From Microthyrium microscopicum (taxonomy: Eukaryota; Ascomycota; Dothideomycetes; Microthyriales; Microthyriaceae): DNA of 64,000 bases. Position numbers and translations under genes: made by a program. Shown here piece by piece: positions 33,822-45,802 of the stretch. Numbering within the stretch: the first letter of the stretch is position 1; each line of letters begins with the position of its first letter. The notes under the pieces were generated by a model, which searched no databases, was not told the DNA's origin, and saw only the letters and a program-made list of their open reading frames with translations. The stretch lies in contig MU004247.1 in NCBI GenBank assembly GCA_010405405.1, forward strand, positions 192,202 to 256,201. The letters are read 5' to 3'.

Positions 33822-34250
33822 GTCTGGATATCTAGTTGTAGTTCTTAGACGAGAAAAACTGATAGCGTAGCAATTTGAGGTGTTTGAGAAAACTGTAGAG
33901 AACAATCGTAATCTGAAGCGACACGGCTGAGTTCTTAATGAATTGAATCATGAGGCAAAGAAGGCAACCGGTCACTCACGCATGCAGTTTAGGTCGCATT
34001 TTATATGCACGTTCCGTTGTGCCGCTTACAACCTTTCCAAGATGATTGGATGCAGATTCGTCAGTCCACGACTCCACGTAGAGTCGAGTCACCCCCTGCA
34101 TTTCGCAAAAACAAGGCAACGAATGAGGCCTGCTTTGGGCATGAGAGGATCCCCAGGTCGCTTCGTTTCTAGTTCCGGGCACTCCAACAGCGAAATATCT
34201 CGAAATTACATCTTGTAAGTTGTGTAACGGTGTCGATTACGCTTGTCTCA
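33822..34250. promoter_or_regulatory. Shared divergent promoter of the GTPase pair
   Basis: A gap of 429 bp separates the two start codons and must contain both promoters, so co-regulation is plausible. I see no clear TATA box or palindromic operator. Confidence 0.45.
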
Positions 34251-35960
34251 ATGAGTGAAGGTTCGATCGGGCCAGATGATGTTCTCGTCGCAGTGGTAGG
34301 AGTGACAGGAAGTGGCAAAAGCCAGCTCATACAAACTATAACCCAAGACGACAGCATCGTAATAGGACACAATCTCAAGTCAGGTACGATGCAAGACAAC
34401 CTAGACATTTTGAAGGCATGACAACTGATAAAATTATAGAAACTAATGCCGTCGCACAATATGACTTCTCTGCCAAAGGTGTCAACTTTAAACTTATTGA
34501 CACACCGGGCTTTGACGATACGGATCTCGACGATGAAGATGTTTTCCGAATGATCTCAAAATGGCTTGAAGGATCTTATAGAAAAGGACAACAGCTGACT
34601 GGTATTATTTACCTTAACCGAATAATCGACACTCGTCAAAAAGGCTCCGCCATCCGGAACTTGAGAATGTTCAAGAAGCTCTGTGGAAAGAATAATTTCA
34701 AGAACATCATTCTTGGTATTACCTTCTGGGACAAGGAGCCAGATCTTCATGTTGCAGAAGCGAGAGAGAAGGAGCTAAGGAAGACGCCAGAATTCTGGGG
34801 TGACATGATTGCCCAAGGCTCGCGTGTCGAACGGATCCCGAACGAACGCGAAGCCTGTATCAACCTCTTGCTAAGCCTAGCCCCAAACGAAAAAGTAACT
34901 CTCTGTATCCAGAGCGAATTGGTCGACCAAGGCCTTTCGCTTGAAGAGACTGCCGCCGCAACCGAGATTCAGAACTATGAAGAACTCAAAGCTATTCGTG
35001 ATCAAGAGGCTCGTAGTCTACAGGCACAGAAGAAAGCTCATGAGAGTGCGATCAGAAAGAAAGATCGCCACTTGCAGAGCCTCATGATGAGGGCAAGAAT
35101 AGATTTCGAGGCACAACAGCTAGCCGATCAACAGGCAGAAAGGGCACTGGAAGAGGAGAAGCTTGCGATCTTGCAGAAACAGGAAGAATCAAGGCGACAA
35201 AAACGAGTACAAGAGCAGAAACAGCGTCAACTAGAATCGGCGAAACTCAAAGAACAACAACGTGAGCTACAAATAAGCATTACTACGCGACAGAACAGGG
35301 ATAGACACCAACGCCGCGTTCAAAGAGAACACAGGAGGTCGTTAGCTCATATTGCATCAATCAAGTCGCAGGCAGACTTGATCAAGACGTCCATGGGATA
35401 CCGAAGAGTACAACAAACGGTCCAGGCAAACCCTCACTTCAGTGAGGGCGCCTTTTGTGATGTATGTTTACGCCACGTAACCATTGACACGCGATTTTGG
35501 AGTACGTACTGTCAATTTAATGGTATGAATTCTGCTGACTTATTTTGACAGGCTGCGCGGGATGTACCGAGAAGTTCGATTTTATAATGTGCAACATATG
35601 CAAGCAGACAAAGCAGTATATATGCTGGTGCGACCCGATAGACTACCCAAACAGCGCTCATAATTTGCGACCAGCAACCTTTGGTCCTGCTGCTTGGCCA
35701 TGTCCACGAGCCGTACGGGGAGCTTATGATCTACACTGCGATAGCTGCTCCAAGCCACCAGGCAGTATATATCTTCGTATGTGGCCTTCATCAAGATGGA
35801 TGTCAGATGTTTTGCTAACCTTTCAGATTGCTGCATATGTTGCAATGATAATTTTGATTTGTGTGTAGAGTGCTGGGGACGAGGGGCCCATTGCCAAAAC
35901 CCGACATCACATTTCCTGATTCCATTCGGATGGGTTCCTCCTGGGGAACGACCACCTTGA
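34251..35960 (+). CDS. AIG1/GIMAP-like GTPase with coiled coil and two ZZ-like zinc fingers
   Basis: Four exons: 34251-34383, 34440-35501, 35552-35776 and 35827-35960, giving 517 residues. G1 is at 17-25 (GVTGSGKSQ) and G3 at 65-68 within LIDTPGFDDT. GITFWDKE occupies the G4 position. GIIYLNRI and TPEFWGDMI align with GIIYLHPI and TDEFWGAMV in the paralogue. Residues about 195-370 are Gln/Arg/Lys/Glu-rich and coiled-coil-like. The last 135 residues, visible only after splicing, hold two cysteine modules: one from Cys384 (CDVC...CAGC...CNIC) and a ZZ-type finger from Cys461 (CDSC...CCICC...CVEC, then His...His). ZZ fingers usually bind protein tails. The ATG at 34251 is the first in frame; an upstream 5' exon cannot be excluded. 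Confidence 0.85.
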
Positions 35961-36808
35961 TTACAACAGGCCGATCATGTAATGTTTCAGTGCGTTCGAC
36001 CTTCTGGCAAACGGGAGAGATACCTACCTACTTAAATTGGCTCATATCTGGTTAATCGTGGATATAGAAAGAGCCACTGGAGTTTGATTTGGCGATCAAC
36101 AATACTAGACTCCATGGATTCATAATACATGGTCTTGTTTCTGAGATTGAGTATGATGGAGATCCGTTAAGATAGACTGATCAACCAATGCGAGACTCAA
36201 CTATTTTCAGGCGAGCTGTCAATGTTATCAAGCCTGGTCTATTGCTGCGATTCTTTGAGACGAGTAAATACTTGAGTATATCCCTCCCCGATCAAATAAC
36301 AAGAAGTACAAAGTGCAAATAGATACATTATGAATTCATTTGCCATAAACACGGGCCTCCACTCAGCTGAACGCCAAATCCACGTTCTGACATATACGCC
36401 GGTAAACTTATTCTGAAGCCCGCAATATCTACTCGACCTTCTAGCGACATTCGCGCCAAGCAGTTCAGAGGCTCTAAATTATTGGATAATGAAGACTTTC
36501 ATGTGAAATATAGTAACAGCCAGTTGCGGATGCACCTGATATGTCTTACCCGATATGGCAAAACTCGGCCTATTTTAAGGTACGATGTCATGAAAAACCT
36601 TTAGTTAATTCTCCGGTACCTGAGCTAAATTCCACATGCTCGAACCCACTTTCAGCTTCATAGTTTCTATGCCAAAGATGAGTACTGTAACAGTAACTAT
36701 AAGTAAAGCAGAGACTTCTGCTTCCGCAAGTGGTTCCTCAACTTCCGTTCACCTTTCTACTCCTCTAGCAAAACCGGACCTTCATTCAATTCGGATGTTC
36801 CATTCATC
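35961..36808. other. Intergenic region downstream of the ZZ-GTPase
   Basis: This is the 3' flank of the GTPase gene and the promoter of the small secreted protein gene. Only short frames are present, with no motif, TE end or repeat noticed. Confidence 0.4.
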
Positions 36809-37395
36809 ATGGCCAACCTTTATACTCGCCTAGTTTTGCTCTTGACAATTGCGATCAGTCCAACTCTGTGCTTGCCTCAACATCTACGGACTGGGGCTAC
36901 GTCGGGCCAGTTGACTTATTACAAACCGGGGATGGGCGCTTGTGGAAACTGGAATGGTGAAGGCGATGCGATTGTGGCAATCAGCCATATCGTATACGAC
37001 GAAGGTAAATTCCGAATACACCAAGCCGTTGCATTTGTGAGAATTATATATTCTGCAAGCAGTGTGGCTGTGACATTTCAACAACACTCGCCTGGTCGTT
37101 GGCTTGAAATTGCTAGACTGATCGTTCGATAGGAAATCGTGATGGAAATCCAAATAATAACGCGCATTGCGGCCGACAGATCAAGATCACCAGTGTCCAT
37201 GGACTTCCTGCAGACCAGGTTGTTACTGTACAGGATCGATGTAAGTGTGATTTGCAGAGATCTGCTAGATGCAAGCTGATGGTATGTCCAGGCGAGGGTT
37301 GCGCAGCTGGAGATTTGGATGTTCCAGAACAGCTGTTTCAAACGTTTGCACCGTCGTCAGCTGGGCGTATTCCTGTCGAATGGTATTGGATGTAA
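36809..37395 (+). CDS. Small secreted double-psi beta-barrel (RlpA/barwin-like) protein
   Basis: Three exons: 36809-37004, 37133-37240 and 37292-37395, giving 135 residues. Residues 1-22 form a signal peptide (LYTRLVLLLTIAISPTLCLP). The mature part follows the fungal DPBB pattern: QLTYYKPGMGACG, an AHCGRQIKI segment, VTVQDRCEGCAAGDLDV, then AGRIPVEW near the end. Four cysteines can pair. Such proteins are expansin- or barwin-like, are secreted, and occur in plant-associated fungi as wall-loosening or host-interaction proteins. They usually lack an identifiable catalytic site. The first intron is long for this window (128 bp). Confidence in fold is high; biological role is inference. Confidence 0.88.
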
Positions 37396-38404
37396 ATCAA
37401 GTACAAACGTGAAGTTGATAGAAGATAGACTGGAATAGGTATTATGGTTAGATAAAAGTATATCACTGTTGAAGATCTGCAATCAATGAGATGGCTAAGT
37501 AGGTGGTGTGCTCCCATGGACTGCGATGCTCTTCTTTGGCCATAACTCCGAACCAAGTGTGTAATTTGCCTTAGAAAGCCTCCAGAACCGAGATACTTAT
37601 CAAGTACAATGTAAGATATTACTTCTTGAATTTTAAAGAAGCGATAACAGCAACAACGGTTGATGAGAACGTGCCAGCTATTTTGCCTTTAAGTTAGCAG
37701 TATTGAAAACCGATTGAGGTGAAATTAAGGTTGATGCCCGTCACACCTGTGTGTCGAGTAAGTGATGCACCAGCAGGGCGGATGTAAACGTCTATCCGTG
37801 GAAGATCTGGGGCACAGTACGACTAACTCCAACTGTTGCTCTCGCAAGATGGAAGAGAAGAGGTTAGATTGATGGCAAACGATATCAAAATGATATGCGA
37901 CAAGGACAGGGGTAGCGGCCGCAGCCGAACTGTTTTCCTTGTGTATAATGACGTGGGTGGATCGCTACTGCGGTTTTGAGTGGACGATAGGCATTCCAAC
38001 CAAAGCACGAACTACGCGAAGCTGGGAAGCAACCAGGATGCAGATCCTAAACATGCATTTTCCTGTTTGAAACATCCTAATCCTTCCTCCTATTCATCCT
38101 CTGAGCATTCTCCACTCCTCTATTATCCTTCTCTGTTCCTATTGTCATTCTTCCGAACTATTCACCTAGCCTGTTACCTGTAGAGTACCTTGCCGTATCC
38201 TCCTGTGAATGGGGCTGTGCGATTTCAATGACATATCGCTGCTTGAACATTCTCCACTTCTCCACAACTTGCATTTACTCATTTCTACCGCCACAACGTC
38301 TTACAGTTTGTCCATTGTCCACTGCATTGTTGTATGGCAGCTTTGCAGTATTGCATCTTGTCTGAACCGACAATCGATCGCTTTACCTCTTACTGCCAAC
38401 CATA
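37396..38404. other. 1-kb intergenic region before the CSC1-like gene
   Basis: The region holds the 3' flank of the secreted protein gene and the CSC1-like promoter. The last 350 bp are rich in C and T (repeated TCCTCC/TTCTCC-type runs), as is usual near fungal transcription starts. No gene is supported. Confidence 0.4.
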
Positions 38405-41400
38405 ATGGCCGACATCCTCTCCAATAGCACTGCCGGCGCCCGCGCTGTCCAGGGTCAATCGGCATCTTCATTTGCCAGTGCCTTGGGATTCGGTATTCTG
38501 TCGTCCGTAGCACAACTGCTGGTATTCGTTCTCGTCAAAGACAGACTCCCTAACATCTAGTAAGAGCTTCAATCTCAAATCGGGGACGCCAAGGCTAAAT
38601 GTATATGCAGTCAACCCAAATCTTTTCTCGTGCCTGAGCGCCAAAGATCGAAACCCATTCCTCCTGGTATCTGGCAATGGGTCAAGCCCATGTTCGAAAA
38701 AGCAGATGACGACTTTCTTCGAAAATGTGGTCTGGACGCGTATTTCCTCTCCCGCTATCTCTTCGTTCTCCTCAAAATTCTCTTTCCCATTTCTGTCCTT
38801 GTTCTGCCAATACTCCTTGCAATCGACGCTACCGGCGGCAACAATATAGCATCGAATGTTGTTGGCACCGGCCGAAATGTTACTCAAGGACTCGACGTCT
38901 TGACGATGTCCAACCTCCAACCCAAAGTATACTCAAGATATTGGGCGCATTGCATACTGGCCATATTCATCGTAGTATGGACATGCTACGTGATTGTACA
39001 GGAGCTACGTAACTTCATTCGGGTCCGACAGACCTTCTTGACCTCTCCTCAGCATAGACTCCGAGCCTCTGCAACCACTGTACTGGTTCGTGGTCTTCCT
39101 CGAAAGTACACTGACCCCAACAAGCTGGAAGAACTTTTTGACGTCTATCCTGGAGGCATTCGAAACATCTGGGTGACTCATGACTTTGTTGCTCTGGCCA
39201 AATTGATCAAGCAAAGAGATGGCTTTGCAAAGAAATTAGAGGGCGCAGAGACAAAATTGATCCAAAAATGTTGGAAAGCACACCGAAGTAACCTTGCTGT
39301 ACAGAAAAAGTCAGGCTCGACAAAGGATGATGTCCCGCAGCTGGACGGTCCAGAAGAAATAGAGCTCGAAACTTTGACTGGAGAAGGAATAAGTATCAAT
39401 AATCCAGGTCAAGTGCATCACAATGTCGATGAAGCCGTCGACGCAATGAATCATGACGATGTTAAAGAAGAAGCAGCAGCACTGGGCAAACAAAACTTGC
39501 TAGGCCGAGGTATGGGCGCAGTCAACCAAGGAATACAAACTATCGGACGAGGGATTGGTGACATTGGCAACAAAATGCGCGGTAGAAGTAGCGAGGAGGG
39601 CGCTGATGGCGAGCGTTCCCGCGGCATGTCCAGATTCATTAGTCGCAAACACAAGAAAAATCGGTCGGATGGACATGATCAAGACACTGCCGAGGACGGT
39701 GATCCTGAAACCATCGAATCCAGGGACCAAACAGAAGATAATAGAGTATCCTCTGACAATGGACGAGAGTCAAATATGGAACGCAAATCCGGCGAGACAG
39801 GAAAGGAACTGCCGTTTGATCCTTATTACGACCAGGACAATCATCTCACACCAGAATGGGCCAAGTACATTGGCGCAAAAGATCGACCGACCATGAAAGT
39901 AAAAACAAAGACAAAGTTCATACCATCTTTCATGAATCCTTGGGCTACCAAAGTGGATACCATATACCATTGTCGAAGAGAACTCGCCAGGCTCAACAAA
40001 CTCATTGAACGCTTGCAGAACCCTGATAACGAAGGTCTATATCCCTTGATGAAGTCTGCTTTTATTCAATTCAACAATCAGGCTGCTGCTCATATGGCCT
40101 GTCAATCTTTGGCTCATCACAGCCCAACATTCATGACTCCTCGTCTAATCGAGATCGCTCCAAATGATGTGATCTGGGAGAATATGGCAATCCCTGGCTG
40201 GGCTGCTGTTATTCGAAAAGGCATTGTATTCGTGGTTTGCACTGTCCTGGTTGTCCTATGGACGCCGTTGATTGCGCTTGCATCGGCATTCTCACAAGTC
40301 GATGCCTTGAGGAAGAACAAATATTTCAGCTTCCTCAGTTATCTACCTCCAATCGGTATTTCCATCGTTCAGGGTGTTGTTCCAGTCATACTCGTCTCTC
40401 TTCTTATACTTCTTCTGGGAATCGTCCTTCGAGTCGTCGTAAAGCGAGCTGGCGCACCTACCAACATGATGGTTGAACTCACCGTTCAGAAATACTTCTT
40501 TGTGTTCAGTTTCATCCAATATTTCCTCGTCGTTACCATTGCATCTGCATTGGCATTACTCTTTACTACACTCACTGCCGCTCTTGAGGGGGGTAATATC
40601 TCCGTTTTTCTCATTCCGCAGCTGCTGGCACAAAACATTCCTATATCAAGCAATTACTTTCTGTCACAAATCTTGCTACAGAGCTTGTCTCAATCTGCCG
40701 GTGGCCTGCTTCAGCCTATAACGTTGTTGGGATTCGCCTGGAACTTCTTTCGAAATCGATCGGCAAGAAAGCAGTTTCGCTCAAGGACTTCGCTGCAGAC
40801 GATGAACTGGGGAACAACATATCCACTTTACACGACACTGGCTTGTATTGCATTGATCTACTCGGTAATCTCACCGCTCATTCTTCCACTGTCTATGGTT
40901 GGTTTTGGCATCTGGTGGATATCAACCAGATATCAAATGCTGTACATCTACTCGTATCGCACGGACACATCAGGCTTGCTGTTTCCTATGGCTCTCAAAC
41001 AGCTGTTCACTGGCCTCTTTGTTCTGGAGCTCTTCCTCATTGGCTACTTCATCATCATTTCTACTGGATCTAGTGATGATCCCAATGCATCAACAGCCGC
41101 TGTTATTCCAATGACTGTGGTCATGGCAATAGTCCTCGTAGCCACCATTATATTCTTCTTTGTCCTCAAGAGCAACTTCGACCCGCTGCTCGAGTTTCTT
41201 CCCATAACATTGGAAGACGACGCCGTGAAGCGCGACGAAGAGTTCGAACGCCTTCTGGCTGAACAACATGCTCCCGAGGATGAAACAGAAATGCTGCGAG
41301 GCGCTGCTGAGGGCGGCCCAGAAGACCACGACGATGACGAAGAAGATGCTAAGAACATTAATGACCCTGTCCGCGATGTCGAAAGTCAAAAGCGTCCCGA

Positions 41401-42223
41401 TAGCCGCACCCTCCCCACAGACCACCACGCCCGCTCCCGCAACAGCCTTCAACCTCTCAGTGACCGCGGCTCCTGGGCCACGCATCGCCGACGCTCCAAA
41501 GCCTGGAGCGGCAGCCGCTCGCCCAGCCACCATCATTCCCTCCTTGCGAACAGTCCACGCACATCAGGCCGCGAATCCGCGTTCGGTCCCTCCGCAGACC
41601 AACTCGCCAATCTCGACGCTGCCATAGCCAGCGCGAACGATCCCCCCGAATCATCCGACTCCAATACACCCTTCCGGCCCTCCGCCCCCGACCCAGAAGC
41701 TCACGACGTAAATGAAGCCTTACAACCCCAAACCACCCGCGACCGCACCAATTTCCGCACTGTCGCCCTCGACGCCCGCACAGCCGCCACGGATATCACC
41801 AACAACCTTCTTCGGCCTCTCGCGGCGCCCATAGCAATCATCGCGCCCGACGCTAAAATTGCTGACCAGCAAGCCCAGCGCCTCGAAGCCGAGGCCAACG
41901 AAATCTACGGCGGCATACCCGATGATTTGGAAAACCTCACACCCGAACAGCGAGACGTGCTATTAAGCCGCGCATTCCGACACAAGGCGTTGCGAGCAAA
42001 GCGCCCGTGTATCTGGATACCACGAGATGTACTTGGTGTGGCAGACGATGAGGTGCGGAATACGGGGTTGTTTACGGGGTGGATTTGGATCAGTGATGAG
42101 AAGCAAGTTTTGACTACTGGGAAGGAGAAAGTGGGGAAGAAGAAGAAAGTGGGCAAAGGAGGCAAATGTGTTTACAAAGGGGCGCCGCCGGATTTCGATG
42201 AGGTTGAGTTGATTCAGCTTTAA
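38405..42223 (+). CDS. CSC1/OSCA/TMEM63-type cation channel (RSN1 family)
   Basis: Two exons: 38405-38559 and 38611-42223, with a 51-bp intron, giving 1255 residues. The N-terminal helix (SALGFGILSSVAQLLVFVLV) plus two more form the RSN1-type transmembrane start. A large cytosolic domain follows (TTVLVRGLPRKYTDPNKL, then an acidic, poorly conserved insert at about 220-400). Next is the seven-helix channel core from about residue 550 (WAAVIRKGIVFVVCTVLVVL onward, including YFFVFSFIQYFLVV). The C-terminal Ser/Arg-rich tail ends in a conserved extension (ENLTPEQRDVLLSRAFRHK, then RPCIWIPRD). Family members are osmotic- or stretch-gated channels, or lipid scramblase-like proteins, in the plasma membrane. 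Which fungal paralogue this is cannot be decided by eye. Confidence 0.93.
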
Positions 42224-43284
42224 AGATGGCTGTGTATGAAGAGAGATATGGGGATAGGGACGATTTGATGATTGTTTATTTTTAGCGGGAAGTCTTCAAG
42301 TACTTGCATAGCATGATGCATGGCGGCGCGTTTGTTTGGTTTGAATTGGTAGATACCCCTTGTTGTGGTGGAGTGGAATTGTATATAGTAATGATTATGT
42401 CTAAAGTACAATTGGACTCTGAACAACCATTTTCCCATCACAACTTTCATGACATCGAGACTTCTTGATGTAGAGATGTTCCAGTCTGATAATTTGTTCC
42501 CCTGCCCGTCAAACATTCTCTTTGAACATATCTTGTACAGGATACTGCAGTCTTTGGCCCTCCGTGTAGCTTTTCCACATATCATCTTCAATGGTTTGAA
42601 TCGCCAGTTGCCAGCTAACAGGCTGACAATTCAAAATTTCAAGTGAGATGAGTTAGTACTGTTGGAAGTGCACATGACTATTAACTAATCAAAAAAAAAC
42701 TACAACCGTATACAAACATTCAGGGGATTGGTTTCATGAAAAGCTAAGATGTTTATTGGTTTTCATCTCGCACTCGCTTTTGTCTTGACCTAATACTAAA
42801 GCTTCTACTTCTCAGCTATAACACTGTAAGTGAATATTTAAGCCTTGTGCATTATGATTGGGCCAATTGCATGTGAACAGTATAGGGTAATATAAACTTA
42901 TGAGCTGCAATATAGTAGACCAGTTTTGTGGATCATTGAATGATATGCACTCTAGCTTGTTCATATCCATGGATTTACTTCTAATGTCTAGTGATGTCTA
43001 AAAGATGGGCCGTGAAAGATGTCTCGTGTGAAGAACGAGTTGTTCGACTTTTCAATCTGAGAGCTTTCGAAAGGCCGTGAGATGTATTGATACATGAAGT
43101 CTGTCTTTACCTCGCGATAGTACATCACTCGGCGCACAACTTCGCCGTTAAGCCTTTTCCTGAGAAGAAGATCAAAGGGATACTCATCAGCATCAAGGCA
43201 AGTTGAAATGATCAGCCAAAACGCCAAATACGGCACTAACAGTTCATAGGTATCCAACTAAGATTCCAGAGCACCATCGCAACC
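42224..43284. other. 1.1-kb intergenic region
   Basis: It contains the 3' flank of the channel gene and the promoter of the secreted hydrolase. It is AT-rich around 42650-42960. No gene or repeat is supported. Confidence 0.4.
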
Positions 43285-45357
43285 ATGCGCTCCACAGTCC
43301 TCCTCTACGCCCTCCTCCCCATTCTCTGCCTCGCCATCGGCCCCCCGATAACCGTCACTGGCACCTCGCAACCCGACGCGATCTACAAATCTCCCTACAT
43401 CGATGTCGACGAACAACGCACCAAGCCCCACGTCCACCGGTACATCCACGGCGGTTTCAACGGCACCGAACATCGTTTCTCCTTCTACTTCCCACCCGCC
43501 TCCATCTATGAGAACCGCTTCTTCCAAGGCCTTCCCGCCGTTCCTGGAAACGAAAACGCCATGCTTGAACCAACAAGACTAGGCGGTGTAATTGATGATA
43601 TCATGCCCTTTGCGTTTGAAAGCGGTGGGTATGTTGTCGAATCAAATCAGGGGAGTAAGACGATGTTGGGGATGGGGAATCCTGCAAAAGCGAATGCTGC
43701 TGCTGCGATTTTGTCACGCGAAGTGGCGCGACAAGTTTATGGGAAGGAGGGGAGGGTTTATGGATATGTGTTTGGGGGCAGTGGAGGTGGGTATAAGACT
43801 ATAAGCGCCGTGGAAATTACCGACGCATTTGATGGTGCGGTGCCGTTCATCATTGGTAGTCCGGCGTCTATTCCGAATGTGTTTAGCGTGCAGGGCCATG
43901 CGATGAGATTGCTTGATGGGAAGTTTGATGAGATTGTGGACGCGATTGAGCCGGGTGGTAGTGGGGATATGTATGCTGGTTTGAACCAGGAGCAAAAGGA
44001 TGCGTTGCTGGAGGTTACTCGTATGGGGTTTCCGCCGCATGCGTGGTTTCGACAGAAGAAGATTGCGACTGGGTATACGGGTGTTTTTGCGAGTTTGCTG
44101 GATATTGTGAGGATGGTGGATCCGACTTATTTCACGGACTATTGGACGAAGCCGGGGTATTTGGGATATGAGATGCCGGAATCCTTGAGAAAAGCGAGAT
44201 TCAATGCGACCACGCGGATCAAGAAGGTCATCATGACGAAGGAGGCCATGGATCGTGGGTTGCCGGTTTCATTGTCTGGAGCACGAGGTAGTGGGAAAGA
44301 GGAAAGTCCGGCGGCGTTTGTGCTGGAGAATGTGCCGAATCATAAGCTGCAGGGCGCCACGTTGAAGTTTTTGTCTGGTTCAGGGAAAGATGGCGAAGTG
44401 TATATTTCAGGCCTAGTGGAGAAGGATATCGTGACTTTCGGCTTTGGAGTCCTAGGAGAAGGCAAGATTCGCTCTGTGAAGGAGGGCGATAGCATCCAGC
44501 TTGACAACTCAGTCTATCTAGCCGCATTGACCTATCATCGCCATCAAGATCCAGGCCCACTCTATACCGTCTGGAACCAATTCAAGAACGAAGACGGCAG
44601 TTACAAGTACCCCCAACGCAAAGTCGAGATGAGTAAACTGCCCCTATCAGGCAGTGGATCCGTACAATCCGGAAAGTTCAACGCCAAGATGATCGTCATT
44701 GAAGCTGGATACGACGAGGCTGCATATCCATGGCAAGCGGATTGGTACCGAACAGCAGTGCTGATGAATCAAGGAGAAAAGGCTGATGAGCACTTTCGCC
44801 TTTGGGTAGTTGATAAAGCTATGCATACTAGCCCAGATCAGCCAAAGAAGAACGATCCAAAGCCAGCAGAGAACACCAGAATTGTCTCGTACACACCAGT
44901 CATTCAACAAGCACTGCGAGATTTGGTGCTGTGGGTTGAGAAGGGCGTGACTCCACCACCAAACAGCAACTATACCGTCAATGATGGACAGGTGCTTCTC
45001 CCAGCAACAGCAGCTGAGCGTCTGAGTGTCCAGCCGGTGGTAAACCTCAAGGTCAACGGAAAAGACCGCGCAGATGTGGCAGTAGGACAACCCGTCGAAT
45101 TCATCGGCACCGTCGAAGTCCCACCGCCAACAGGTACGATCACAACCACGAAATTCGATTTCGAAGGCGATGGTACATTCCCCGTGACAGTCGCTTTCGA
45201 GAAGACAGGATATTATACTGCGCAGGTGAAAACGACGTACAAGTTTGCAAAGGCGGGGACATATTTCCCAGCCTTGATGGGGATAGCTCAGCGAAATACA
45301 ACGTCGCAGTTTGGAAAGGTTGCGAATTTGGGGAGGGTGAGGATTGTAGTTAAGTGA
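43285..45357 (+). CDS. Secreted alpha/beta-hydrolase with C-terminal PKD-like domain
   Basis: Intronless frame of 690 residues. The start at 43285 places a signal peptide at 1-17 (MRSTVLLYALLPILCLA). A GxSxG-type elbow (YGYVFGGSGGGYKT) lies near residue 165, followed by DAFDGAVPFIIGSPAS. Near residues 470-515 come AKMIVIEAGYDEAAYPWQADWYR and VVDKAMHTS, placed where the acid and the catalytic His of an alpha/beta hydrolase would be. The final 100 residues look like an Ig or PKD-type beta domain (FDFEGDGTFPVTVAFEKTG). Tannase/feruloyl-esterase-like enzymes are the nearest type I can suggest, but the elbow differs from classical tannases. Substrate is unknown. Confidence 0.75.
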   Translation: MRSTVLLYALLPILCLAIGPPITVTGTSQPDAIYKSPYIDVDEQRTKPHVHRYIHGGFNGTEHRFSFYFPPASIYENRFFQGLPAVPGNENAMLEPTRLGGVIDDIMPFAFESGGYVVESNQGSKTMLGMGNPAKANAAAAILSREVARQVYGKEGRVYGYVFGGSGGGYKTISAVEITDAFDGAVPFIIGSPASIPNVFSVQGHAMRLLDGKFDEIVDAIEPGGSGDMYAGLNQEQKDALLEVTRMGFPPHAWFRQKKIATGYTGVFASLLDIVRMVDPTYFTDYWTKPGYLGYEMPESLRKARFNATTRIKKVIMTKEAMDRGLPVSLSGARGSGKEESPAAFVLENVPNHKLQGATLKFLSGSGKDGEVYISGLVEKDIVTFGFGVLGEGKIRSVKEGDSIQLDNSVYLAALTYHRHQDPGPLYTVWNQFKNEDGSYKYPQRKVEMSKLPLSGSGSVQSGKFNAKMIVIEAGYDEAAYPWQADWYRTAVLMNQGEKADEHFRLWVVDKAMHTSPDQPKKNDPKPAENTRIVSYTPVIQQALRDLVLWVEKGVTPPPNSNYTVNDGQVLLPATAAERLSVQPVVNLKVNGKDRADVAVGQPVEFIGTVEVPPPTGTITTTKFDFEGDGTFPVTVAFEKTGYYTAQVKTTYKFAKAGTYFPALMGIAQRNTTSQFGKVANLGRVRIVVK

Positions 45358-45802
45358 AGCTAACGACGGCGCGACAGCGTTAAAGTATGATAGGTATTTT
45401 TCGAGAATGGAACCCAAACAAAACGATATATGAGCTGATCTACCTAGTGACTGAAGAGTTTATTAGCGATTTTCGTGAACGGACGTCGTGATGTTGGATC
45501 ATATAATACTTTCCCAACAGAATTCTGAGTGCTTCGCCAACCCCTTGACCAGGTTCAGTCAGTTTCTCAAAGTTCTTAAATGCTACAGTCTAGCAAAGCA
45601 TTTCTCCATAGCTTCATTCGATATCCTATGTCGTCTATTAGAGTATACAAGAAGTAGTATGGTGACAAGTATGTTCATGAGAAATTGAGTCTATCGTGCT
45701 AACGCATATCCACCCATTCCGAAATATGCTGGAAATAAATAAATCGTCAATTCAAAAGTAAAAGTGGAGGTGGTATTCGCATGGCCGCAGCATTCGAGAT
45801 AA
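45358..45802. other. Convergent intergenic region
   Basis: This lies between the 3' ends of the hydrolase gene (+) and the Msp1 gene (-). Nothing beyond UTR-like sequence is seen. Confidence 0.4.

Noticed and set aside
41044-41669. Overlapping antisense ORFs rich in Ser, Ala and Gly
   Set aside because: They mirror the GC-rich C-terminal tail of the CSC1-like gene; the sense frame carries recognised conserved motifs.
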